Part shown: one piece after another, positions 34,674-44,277 of the stretch | How positions within the stretch are numbered: the first letter of the stretch is position 1 | Layout of the letters: each line of letters begins with the position of its first letter | Origin: Lepidodermella squamata | Taxonomy: Eukaryota > Gastrotricha | Assembly: GCA_047495785.1 (NCBI GenBank) | Contig: JBLDXI010000019.1 | Coordinates: 1,302,001-1,366,000 of the forward strand | Direction: 5' to 3' | DNA length: 64,000 nt | Program-made: the position numbers and the translations under genes | Notes under the pieces: model-generated | Databases searched by the model: none | Seen by the model: only the letters and a program-made list of their open reading frames with translations | Told to the model about the DNA's origin: nothing

Positions 34674-35775
34674 TGTTCGTTCTCAATAATAGTCACTATA
34701 AGCAGAGCAAAATGCAGCATAATTATTAGATTCACTCGATTCCAAAGATATTGATTTACAAACAGCTTTAAATTGAAATATAAGTTGCAAGCAAAAGGCT
34801 ATAAACTATGACTCTTCTTCTGGTTCAACAGTCACCTGACCAACTGGCCTTTAACGCCAAACAGATTTGACATTTTACTTGTTATCGGATAGAACTCCCT
34901 TCATCTCTTTCGATGACCATTTCCCGACATCGTCCAAGTTTGGGTTTTCAAAGTATGTTTTCCAATCTATTATCGCTGATGGGCTAGGGGTACAATAATC
35001 TACCGCATCAGAGATTCATAAAAGGTAAATAGGGCAAATTCAGTGATCATTAGGCAGCGAGAGCAGAGTGACAACGCGAGCGGTTTCCACTTTGCAGACT
35101 TTGCTATTCGCGACGATAATAATACTCGATAACGCTGATGAGCACAACCTTTTACCTTTTCCAGCGAAATCTTAAAAACCCACTAAGCTATGATTTAACC
35201 AAATACTGCCAATAGCAATCGCTCTAAACTAAAAATCGCTGAAGCCAACATCAGAAGTCAAAGAAGCAAGAGAGCGCTCCGAACTCAGTGTGTAGAAGCT
35301 GAAAATCTGGTCGCGCGGAACCGGTTTTTTCGCCGGGAAGCTTACATGTAGCGAACGTTTCCTTGGTGATTTCTATTTTTAAAGAAATCCCCTATTTGGC
35401 CTGCAATCAGTAACTCGGAGCCGGCTATTCGACTTGGCGAAAATCAGCTGATTTCGATAAAATCAGCAATCAGCTGATCAGATTTTTAGCATTCTGACAT
35501 GACACATATTTAAAAATAGTATTAAACTTGCTATAATTAATAATAATAAAAGTCTATCGATGTGTGCTGTTTTGCACTTTAGGAAAATAATGGAGGGTTA
35601 GTAGGATGGGTGTTGACTAAGGCGGCGCGCGCGAGGTTTCCACGCCTTGCAAAGTCGCGGTCGGCGACGTTAGCTGTTATAACCGCTAGGACCTTACTCT
35701 TCACATGAATCTTTCAAAACTTTGTCAACATTTTTTGTCTCTAACAATTTCTAACAGTCTCTTCGTGTTTGAAAT
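34674..35775. other. Intergenic region between divergent gene clusters
   Basis: It separates the minus-strand HADH/GDAP2 cluster from the plus-strand TIM13 cluster, so it should hold both promoters. A GC-rich stretch lies at about 35620-35660. No coding feature is supported. Confidence 0.4.
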
Positions 35776-35927
35776 ATGGAGCAAGACAATTTGGTAGTTA
35801 CTTCTTGCTTGTTGCTTGAGTGATTGAGGAACATATCGCTTTTGATCCCCGCGTTGGTCATTGCACCATAGTTTCTTGGCAGCATCCGACATCTGACCGC
35901 AGAACTGGGATGTCTCTTTTGGAAAAG

Positions 35928-36152
35928 GTAAGAAGATGCATTCGATTCTGGTTCTTATTTGTTTACATTGTCCACTGTGACAACCCAACACCAACCCAAC
36001 TTAGAAAACATAACAATTTCTACTGTTGGAGATAATCTTGGGTAATAGAAAGTATATGTCATCAGCTTACCGAATTTTAAGATAACCTCATGTTGGAATT
36101 TTTTCAATTCAAATTTATTCGATGACTACATATGTCTCTTTGTCTTTTGTAG
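35928..36152 (+). repeat. Related-intron family, copy 1
   Basis: A 225-nt intron. It contains CCAACACCAACCC (35985-35997), TGTTGGAGATAATCTTGGGT (from about 36024), TCAGCTTACCGA (36062-36073) and a final ctACA (36128-36130) 22 nt before the 3' splice site. CCAACA can pair perfectly with TGTTGG, and GTCATC with GATGAC just before tACA. AGATAA fits an H box (ANANNA). Confidence 0.6.
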
Positions 36153-36207
36153 CACGAGTCGAGGTTTCTGCCACCCACAGTCAACTGATATCAGGTCGGG
36201 AATCCAG

Positions 36208-36405
36208 GTGCGTTGAACTTTTTATATATGGAAGATTTTCTTCGTGAAGACCCGACACCAACCCTACTCTGAAATGTCAGACTATTTTAGTTGTGGGAGA
36301 AAAGCTTGGGTAATATAATATGCCGTCAGCTTACCGACCTCTTGGCTTTCTTTATGCCTTGAAGTTAAAAGAACTTGCCTGCTACAAAGTTTATTCATTT
36401 TTCAG
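36208..36405 (+). repeat. Related-intron family, copy 2
   Basis: A 198-nt intron. It has CCGACACCAACCC (36252-36264), TGTGGGAGAAAAGCTTGGGT (from about 36293), TCAGCTTACCGA (36326-36337) and gctACA (36384-36386) 19 nt before the 3' splice site. It shares blocks and order with copies 1, 3 and 4; an inner TCTGA/TCAGA hairpin is possible. Confidence 0.65.
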
Positions 36406-36454
36406 GTTGGTGCAAAACAAGCTGTTGTCCGTGTGGGTGTCCATGCTTTTAGAG

Positions 36455-36645
36455 GTAATTTTTTTCGCTGCATAAGGAAATCTATATTGTCCGACACCAA
36501 CCCTACTCAGAAATGTTAGACTATTTCAGTTGTAGGAGAAAAGTTCGGGCTATATTGAATGATGTCAGCTTACCGACGTCCCGGCTTTTATATAGTGCTG
36601 TGATGTTAAACAAACTTGTCAGCTACATTTACCCGTCTTTTTCAG
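36455..36645 (+). repeat. Related-intron family, copy 3
   Basis: A 191-nt intron. It has CCGACACCAACCC (36491-36503), TGTAGGAGAAAAGTTCGGGC (from about 36531), TCAGCTTACCGA (36565-36576) and gctACA (36625-36627) 18 nt before the 3' splice site. It is closest to copy 2. Confidence 0.65.
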
Positions 36646-36737
36646 ATTTCATTCGGCACTGTTAACGACAAACCTTCCAACGCCATCTGATGCTGGGAAC
36701 GCCTTTCTGATACATTCATTTCTGAACTTAGGTTTTT

Positions 36738-37140
36738 ATGGATCTTTCAAATTTGTCTTCGGGCAAGCTGGAGCCAGGCCAGCGCGAGCAGTTGATGGAG
36801 CAGGTGAAAACGCAAATCGCCGTCGCTAATGCTCAAGAGTTGTTACAGGTTTGCACTTTGCTGAAGTATGCGTCTCGCTCCTCATTTGCGTTGCACGTTA
36901 TTTCGCATGGTAGAAAATGACTGACAAATGCTTTAACAAGTGCATCACGAAGCCCGGCTCCTCTTTCGATAGCTCAGAACAAGTTTGTAGACTTGTTGAT
37001 CATGCTTATTGATGTTAATTTTTTCGGCTTGACAACAGAAATGTATATCCAATTGTATGGATCGGTACATGGATGCTTGGAATATCGTATCGAAAGCTTA
37101 CGCTAGTCGAATTCAACGCGAACGCGGAAAGATGTCCTAG
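36738..37140 (+). CDS. TIMM13: Mitochondrial import chaperone subunit Tim13
   Basis: Small Tim proteins (Tim8/Tim13 hexamer) chaperone hydrophobic precursors across the mitochondrial intermembrane space. Exons 36738-36848, 36914-36982 and 37039-37140 join in phase to 93 residues (human TIMM13 has 95). The sequence has the family segment [15 protein letters not shown], then the twin CX3C motif: [13 protein letters not shown] and [18 protein letters not shown], ending in [10 protein letters not shown]. The four cysteines form the two disulfides typical of the fold. Introns are 65 and 56 nt, in contrast to the roughly 200-nt introns just upstream. LRRFIP starts 225 bp downstream with no AATAAA between them. 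Confidence 0.95.
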
Positions 37141-37364
37141 TCTACCCGATGATTTCTAGCGGTGCTCAATTGCCTGTTTTGTTTTCTTTCGCGTAAAAGG
37201 GTGCTGGAAAAGACTTATCGAATGCCTTATTTGTATATCTATGAATCTAGTTGAAAATGATTAACCAGTAAATTCCAGCATTTTATTGATTTGACCCAAC
37301 AGTGAAACAAAGTTTCTAATTGCCTTGCTTTTGCAGCTATTTAGAGTAGCTTAATGAATCGATA

Positions 37365-38667
37365 ATGATCAAAACCAGTGCACGTAACAACAAGTCTTTC
37401 GTAGACTATGAAAGATCGGTCGAGGTACGTAGCTTATAGCTTTTCATCTATGTGAAATTGGTTGGATTGACGCAATTTATTGTTTTAGACTGCTGACTTT
37501 GAAGCCGGTCGCATATCTGGGGCTGCTGGCCATTTCCGTGAATTGAGCGATCGTCTAGTTGATACAACTGAGCAGCTGCGCCATGTTACCAATCAAACAT
37601 CGGAACTTGAGAACGAAATAGCATCACTCCGCTATCAGCTCCAACTCACAACTGACGATTTGCGCGAGGCTAACGAGACTATTGTCGAATGTAAACGTCA
37701 AGTAAGAAACTTAATAGCGTTCTTTTTCTATAATTAATTCCGGATTTAATAGGTAAAGCAAAAGACTAGTGAACTTCGCAATCGTGATCACACCATTGTC
37801 GAGCTACAGCACACGCTCGAAGCTGCCCGGGCAGATATTGCGGCGAAAGATTCGCTAATTCGAGAATCAGGATTATTGGCTCATCGATCCTCGCAGTCGT
37901 CTGAAAATGGGAAACCGTCCATGGCTCTTTCAACCGCTCTAATTCCCGAAGAGCTATTGTCTTATCTAGAAGACTTGATTCCAGGCAAATCAATCACTGA
38001 TCAGCTACGCACTTTCGTAGACCAGGTTCACATTCGTGACCTGGACTATCGCAGACTCGAAAACGATTTGATGGATACTCGCCGCAAGCTGGAAGAAGTG
38101 CAGTCGACCAGCTTGAAACTCTCCTCAGGTATCGGTTTTGACATTTGCGAAGCTTGCAAGTTATCATAAATACGAACCGCCTTTCTAAACTATCACTGCC
38201 TTTCTTTTCTCGCCTAATCTCATGCATGTATCTCATGAAGCTTGAATAAATAAACGGTTCTTTAATTTATTATAATAAAATTTTATTAAGGAGGATTTTT
38301 TAATTTTTGTGCTTTTTTAGAGTTGCAAAATGGTGATGGAGCCGATGGAAGTTTATTGTCGGCTCAACAACCCCTTTCAAATCGTCAGGCTCTCGAACTC
38401 CGGACTCGAATCCGTCAATTGGAGGAAGATACCGCCACCCTGCAAGCAAATAACGTGCGTCTAGAAGCCGCGTGTAAGCGATATCGCGAAGCTTCCGAAC
38501 GCGCCGAAGGATCGGAGACCGAGCTCAAAACCGAGAAGCGGAAACTGATGCGAGAAGTCCGCGAACTTCAGAGTCGAGTTGAAGAACTCGAGAAGAATAA
38601 CAGCCACTTGCAAACTCGCGTAGATAAGCTAATGAAAACCGTTCGAACGCCGACGATCGGCCAATAA
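37365..38667 (+). CDS. LRRFIP: LRRFIP-like coiled-coil protein (LRR Flightless-interacting protein)
   Basis: Exons 37365-37424, 37489-37701, 37753-38128 and 38321-38667 give 331 residues. Most is coiled coil: LVDTTEQLRHVTNQTSELEN, then ELRNRDHTIVELQHTLEAAR. The C-terminal block has CKRYREASERAEGSETELKT followed by EKRKLMREVRELQSRVEELE and NNSHL, matching 'RYKtAAEnAEkvEdELKaEKRKLqRELRtaldkieEmEmtNSHL' of LRRFIP1/2. LRRFIPs bind Flightless-I and act in actin and Wnt/innate signalling; the role here is inferred. Exon 3 can also read through into its intron, adding GIGFDICEACKLS and a stop, with AATAAA at 38245-38250 inside the intron, so a shorter isoform is possible. Confidence 0.85.
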
Positions 38668-39526
38668 TAATTGTAATGATCCGTGACTGTTGTTGCCGCC
38701 TTCGCTGCTCACATCATCTTAAATTTGCTGAAATTGCGCTTGTGAGATTTCGAGAATTCCACAAAATGATTTTACTGTAAGCCTTGCCGCGTGGTGCTTC
38801 GATTTTTTTCCAACTCTTAACTGGTAGTTTGACTAAGCTATTTAGAAACTTGCTTCCGAAGTATTCTGCAATTATCTCAGCTGTCTTTGCTAGTCTTTAA
38901 GTTGAAATTCGTGTAATGCTTCCGTCTCACTGCGAGCAATAATGTTGATCGTATTTTCGGCGTGTTCATCTCGTGTTCATCCCCTGATCGCAGCTTCTTT
39001 TTATCTTGTTTTTTTTGTTTCTGTGAGTGAGAGTTAAAATTCCGAAACCCGTTGCCTGCCTGCATGTGTTGTCACATCGAAAGAAACGAGACTATCTTTT
39101 TATACAATGATGATTATTCGCGTCTAAAGCTCTGTTATTGGACCAATAATCCACTCATATAATTATTAATAATTGTTTAGTATTGTATTTTGTTTCTCTT
39201 TTGTTTTGTATAACAACATCGCTTTGGAACGGCTTATTGTGGATTACCTTTCGTCCTTCTTGTGTTTTTCTACGCGTTTGAAGCGATCCGATCGTTGTTT
39301 GCTGTGCAACAAGGAAACGCTCACTTTTCTCTCTCACATGCCAATTTTCGACTGCTGGGAAACTGTTAACCTGAAATCTACTACCCGACCGGGACCAATT
39401 GTCTGAGCGTGTCTGTTACCGAAACAACAAAAACACCAAGAAAAGATGAATTAAAACTCAATAATGAAAAATCCTCCTTAATAATTTTAGGCTCGCTTAT
39501 TTATTAATTATTTTATTGGCGAAGTT
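38668..39526. other. Spacer between LRRFIP and MOB4
   Basis: T-rich DNA without a supported gene. Just upstream of MOB4 a tract ending TTTTAG (about 39490) lies 37 bp before the ATG and resembles a splice acceptor. Confidence 0.4.
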
Positions 39527-40500
39527 ATGGAACAAAATGTCGTGCAGACCATAAATCAACTCGCTCACGGCGCTGAGCCGTTTGTTGTGAACACCGAGGC
39601 CCTGCCTACAGTGCCTCACAGTACGGTCGTGCGCCGAAACCGGCCTGGTTCGAAGTCGACTGACTGGTGCAAGTGGCCGGTGTTATCATTTGACGAGATG
39701 CGATCGCCCCTCGCTGTCCAGCAGCTTGTCCAGGAAGTTGTTCGTGTCAAAAATGACGATGCGGATGCGTTGTTGAATGCGCCCGATGAAAGCGGCATTG
39801 ACATGGAGGTCTGGAAGTACGAATGCCTTCGCCAATTCTGCCTGGAACTCAACATTCTCGCGGCTAAACTTCAGGTTTGTAATAGAAATTGATCTGTTTC
39901 ATCGATTTCGGACCCAACACCAACCCTGCTCTGGACGTGGCTTGCCATATTCCGGCTGTGGGAGATAATTTTGGGTGACATTGAATTTGCCATCGCAGAA
40001 ACCGCAGCAGCTTCCCTCTTTATGAGATGATGTTAAATGGTGCGATGGCTACATTGATTTTTTGCCATTTCAGACTGAATGCAATCCTCAATCATGCCCT
40101 CAAATGTCGGCTACCGAACAATGGCAGTTTTTATGCGCATCTCACAAGCAGCCCAAAGAGGTGAGATTTCGTTTTTTATTGAAATCCAGCTTAATATTTA
40201 TACATTTTCAACTCGCAGTGTTCTGCTATCGACTACATTCGTCACACCCTTGACGGCGCTGCGGCCATCATGAATAGCTCAAAGTACTTCCCAAGCCGAG
40301 TGAACGTTAAGGAGGCTAGCGTGGCGAAACTTGGCTCGATCTGCCGCCGAGTGTACCGCATTTTCTCGCACGCGTTTTTCAATCACCGGTTGCTGTTTGA
40401 CGAATTCGAAGCCGAGACCAGCTTGTGCCGCCGATTCACCCGGTTCGTCCTCCACCACAAGCTAGTCACCACCGATAGCATTATTATTCCTATCGAGTAA
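39527..40500 (+). CDS. MOB4: MOB kinase activator-like 4 (phocein, STRIPAK subunit)
   Basis: MOB4 is a zinc-binding adaptor in the STRIPAK phosphatase/kinase complex. Exons 39527-39874, 40074-40160 and 40219-40500 give 238 residues (human 225). After an extra N-terminal 35 residues the MOB4 sequence follows: [52 protein letters not shown], then [20 protein letters not shown] with the first zinc cysteines. After that come [40 protein letters not shown] with the zinc histidines, and [18 protein letters not shown]. Intron 1 (39875-40073) is copy 4 of the related-intron family. A poly(A) signal is at 40594-40599. Confidence 0.95.
39875..40073 (+). repeat. Related-intron family, copy 4 (inside MOB4)
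   Basis: A 199-nt intron. It has CCAACACCAACCC (39915-39927), CTGTGGGAGATAATTTTGGG (from about 39957) and gctACA (40051-40053) 20 nt before the 3' splice site. GCCATCGCA (about 39987-39995) pairs perfectly over 9 bp with TGCGATGGC directly before tACA. TGGC/GCCA forms an inner hairpin in the first half. The TCAGCTTACCGA block of the other copies is not retained here. Confidence 0.65.
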
Positions 40501-40934
40501 TGATTGTTTTTCTTTGATAACGAGCCGCCTTAATTAATTTTCGCCGCGAAAATCACGAGCGAGTTTTTATATCATTTTCTGTCAATCTAATTGAATAAAT
40601 GTTTCTGCATGCTCTCGATTTGTTTATTGTAAGAATGTCTACATCATTATTAAGGTGGCAACGTCCGACTTCTCCGCGTGTTTTTGTCTACTACAACTCG
40701 GCGCTTTTTCGTTTTTGTTTCTTTTTTTAATTAAAACACTCAGCGGCGTTACTTCTGGTGTTGTAAAAACGGCCAAGTGATGAATAATAATGATAATAAA
40801 TTATCGAAGAAAATGGCGACATGAAGCGTGTTTCGTTTGTTTGTTGTCTTATTTGCTTAGACGTCTAAGGCCGGGAAGACCTGTTGATGATACACAGATC
40901 CGCCTTAAAGTAATGCGATGCGCCTTTTATTTGG

Positions 40935-41562
40935 TACCGTCAAATGGGGTGACTTTTCCAGTCGGGGTCACTTTGCCACGGAAAAATGGGGCGACTTTCG
41001 CATAGCCATATCTCAGAGGTATCAAGATAAAAACCCCTTGAGTGGGATACCATTGAAAAGCCCAAGCAAAGAACAACTGGAAGACCTTGAACATACTTCA
41101 GCCCGTCACAATACCTGGTGATTAAACACAGGTAAAGTTGAGCGAAAAAAATAGAGTTTTCGGCAGAATTTAGATGAATCTAAAGTCGACCAGGAGTGAT
41201 CAAAATGAAAAATTATTGTCATTATCGAGCAATCTCCGACACAAGCTATCCAGCGGTACCCCACTTGAGAGGTATCCGCCTTTCCACCTGCGGTTTGAGT
41301 TAGGGCAAAGTCACCCCATCTGCATCTAAACCGTATGCGGGGTGACTTTGCCAGCATCAAACGTCAGTTTGTAAATTGGATACTGTTCAAACAGCAACAC
41401 AACGTATATAATTGAATTCTCCATCATCAGGGCTTTCTATTGACGTGTCGTACTTGATATGTATCATGCCTGAGAAAATGGCATCGTGCGGGATCTAAAC
41501 TCAATCGCAAAAACCTATGGCAATGTCACCCCACTGGCTAAAGTCACCCCATTTGACGGTAC
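40935..41562. mobile_element. Non-autonomous inverted-repeat element, about 0.63 kb
   Basis: The left end reads TACCGTCAAATGGGGTGACT, continuing TTTCCAGTCGGGGTCAC. The right end, reverse-complemented, reads TACCGTCAAATGGGGTGACT, continuing TTAGCCAGTGGGGTGAC. Inverted repeats extend about 45 bp. Extra copies of GGGGTGACTTTGCC or its complement occur inside (about 41296-41315 and 41338-41353). The outermost TA on each side could be a TA target-site duplication, as for Tc1/mariner-type MITEs. No protein is encoded. Confidence 0.8.
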
Positions 41563-42818
41563 GTGTTCGAATAAATTGAAAACGCATCGGATCCTTCGCA
41601 AAAATCGCAAAAATTTCAGGTTATGAATTATATCAATTAATTCCCCGCAAATGTCCTTATTGATACTAATTATGACATCACCCTTTTTCCGTGCTCACAC
41701 AAATGCGTCCCAATATAAACCTCCCATGTACCAACGTAGCAACAGCCGATAGTTACTTCAGGTATCGATTATCAAATAGTCGACATGGAAATAACCGAGT
41801 GCTTGTCATATTAACCACTTGAGCAGTTTTAGCAACGAATCGAATTATCGAAGTGAATGAATAACCCCTTCAGTTATTCTGGCTCAGTAATGCTTCACAA
41901 GTACATTAAATCGAGTCGAAATAACAATATTTTTCCTGGGTTCTATCCTACCTATAAGTATTATGTAAAAAAGCGACTGCAAATTCACGGCCCAACGGAA
42001 AGGCCGCGACTTAATGGCTTGGACTCATGGCGCAATCAATAATATTACACTGGCGCTATCCACAAATATGTAAATAATTTTTCTTCATAAATAATGCGTG
42101 CACAGCGTTTTTACGCAGCATATACTTGTCGTTTTTCGTATTCCCTTCCCTGAGAAAATATGCCGCAGTAAAAATGGAAATTAGCCTTCATAAGACTACA
42201 CATCAAATATGGGGTCACTGCAGTTTTTTTTAACTGATTCATCTGCAGACAGATTTATACTGCCATCAGCTATAAGAAACAAAGCCTTGAAAGTTGATTA
42301 CTACTTCCACAATAATCGCGATAGCCCGTTTAAAAAACATCGATCACTCTGAAATAAAACTGGTGATTTGCGGTGGGGACATTTTCATAAGACACTTACA
42401 CAAGCAACAAGCTAATGAGTATATCCGCTATTTTGATGTAGGTACAATATCCGATTTAATGCCCGGAAAGCGTTCATTGATTCCGACAAGCAATCCATTT
42501 CACCTGCTTTATTTAAAGCGCTTCAGCAATTAATAATGGTACCATCGCCCTAGGGCCATACTTACCCCGCGTTTTTTGCCTACCGTCTGTTGATAGCAAC
42601 TTGTATAGTTGCAGTCCTTGCTTATCTTGTTTTGTTGATAAGAAGCGAAGCGATTAGAAAGCGCACCCACTTTTTTAGGCGGCCCATTAAGACTTATTAA
42701 CCAAAAATGTTACTATACTAAAATTAATACTAATACTAAAAATGTTCATTCTTCGGTTGCAGACATTTGTAGACATTTTTGTTTGATTTGGATTCTTAGA
42801 AATTTAAATTTGAACTCC
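41563..42818. other. Intergenic, no supported gene
   Basis: Short open frames only. Upstream of the J-domain gene, a tract ending in GGTTGCAG (about 42763) looks like a splice acceptor for a leader exon. Confidence 0.4.
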
Positions 42819-43684
42819 ATGGCCGATTCGGCAGTTCATGAGGTCGATAGGGAAACCTTACCAGAACCGTTACCAAGCAACACTGCCGATTACTATGCTA
42901 TTCTAGGGATACAACGAGACGCTAGCTCGGAAGAAATCAGGAAAGCTTACCGACAAAAAGCACTAACGTGGCATCCGGATAAAAACAGTTCTTGCCGTGC
43001 CGTGGCAGAGCGTCATTTCAAGCTCATCTGCGAAGCAAACAAGGTGCTGTCGGATCCCGTAAAGCGTTATGAGTACGACCAAAGTGAAGCTGTTGCAACT
43101 TATACCGAACAACTGCCCCAGAGCTTCATTTTTCAACCGGTCTTCACAGAAGTTCCGGTTCCAGCGTTCTCTTCGGGAACATTTTTCATCGATCCAAGCG
43201 AAATCCGGTGTCCGACAATGTCCCACCCAAGCTTCTATAGCCCTCATCGGTATGTAACGTAAATTTCGCAGTGGGCGCGTGCCATAATGTTTTATTCATC
43301 TGCAGGTATTTCTCGTCATCCCCAGGATGCTGCGAACCTATGCCGCAAGCAGCTAGCTATAATCAGCCGTACTCTAGGTGTTGCAACGCATGTCAATGTA
43401 GGCCAGTAACGTTTCAACGCCAGAGTTCATCAGGAAACAGAACGCACCCAATCTACAGCACTAATTCTCATTGCCCTGATTGCATTACGCCAAGATATCG
43501 GAACAGGTTTCGTAACGAAGGTATAATCTGCACTTACCAGGTAGCACTTATCGTCTGATGTTGCTTTCAGGTAATTGCCAAATCAATCGAAGCAATGTAT
43601 ATTACCCTAGCAGTCGGGCCACAGGTAATAAGAAGCGTCTACAATGTGTAGGCTAAATTGTCTTGCTATGTTGCAGAAATATGA
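42819..43684 (+). CDS. J-domain (DnaJ/Hsp40) protein
   Basis: J-domain proteins stimulate Hsp70 ATPase activity. From the ATG at 42819 the J domain spans about residues 24-90: DYYAILGIQRDASSEEIRKA, then YRQKALTWHPDKN with the essential HPD, then RHFKLICEANKVLSDPVKRY followed by EYDQ. After it comes a Phe/Pro-rich segment (FIFQPVFTEVPVPAF), as in class B proteins. Exons 42819-43249, 43306-43520 and 43571-43624 then add a Cys-rich C-terminal part (CCNACQCRP, HCPDC). It ends either by splicing to 43677-43684 or by reading on to a stop at 43654-43656; the true 3' end is unsettled. There is no Gly/Phe region or zinc-finger CXXCXGXG repeats, and no transmembrane segment is seen. I cannot assign a specific DNAJB/DNAJC orthologue. 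Confidence 0.8.
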
Positions 43685-44277
43685 CTCTGGAATGTCACAT
43701 AATCTCGGGTCGAATTTCGGCTTCGCAGTTTGCGTTTTTGGTCAATCGAAATCAAAAGTCGTTCTTTGTGTGTTTACGTCCTTGTTTTATTAACGAAAAA
43801 GGCATCAGAACAACTCAGCGAAGAATAAAAAGAATAAAAACCACATTACCACCTTTTCTTAAATTGTGCAGCGTACGCAATAAGTAAGAACCAAATCAGG
43901 TTTGCTCAAAAAGACGTTCATCCGCAAGCCTTCACCTTTGCAACGCAGGAACATAAACTAAGAGCATAAAATTGAACTGTTTAATGTTAAAGCGCGAACA
44001 GTATTAGCTGAGGCGTCACTCAGTTTGACTGAATAAAACAGAATTGTAGTGAGTAGAAGCGTTATAAATAATAAGATAGGCGGAAGACTTGCCGGCGAAA
44101 CCGATTATTCATAGCAATATAATATAAATAGTTGAAAGTTTCAACTTTTGATTGTTTCCACATCAGCCATGATTACAATAAGAACTTGACTTTTATCGGC
44201 GAGTCAACAAGAAAAATGTTTCCATCGCAAACGAGAATATGCACATATGTCAACAACATTGCAGTCGATACAGAGTA
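43685..44277. other. Spacer between J-domain gene and talin
   Basis: Tail-to-tail 3' regions. No gene is seen. Confidence 0.4.

Larger units (their letters stand above)
35776..36737 (+). promoter_or_regulatory. Spliced 5' leader of TIM13 or a small non-coding host transcript
   Basis: Small exons (up to 35927; 36153-36207; 36406-36454; from 36646) are separated by three GT..AG introns. No reading frame starting from an ATG runs through them. The last exon continues without interruption to the TIM13 ATG at 36738. The simplest reading is a non-coding 5' leader. A separate short gene or a non-coding RNA host gene is possible. One partial frame (TGG GAT GTC through SFGTVNDKPSNAI) stays open across three exons but lacks a start. 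Confidence 0.45.

Noticed and set aside
42294-42533. 79-codon open frame between the MITE and the J-domain gene
   Set aside because: No family resemblance, no splice partners and AT-rich composition; probably chance.
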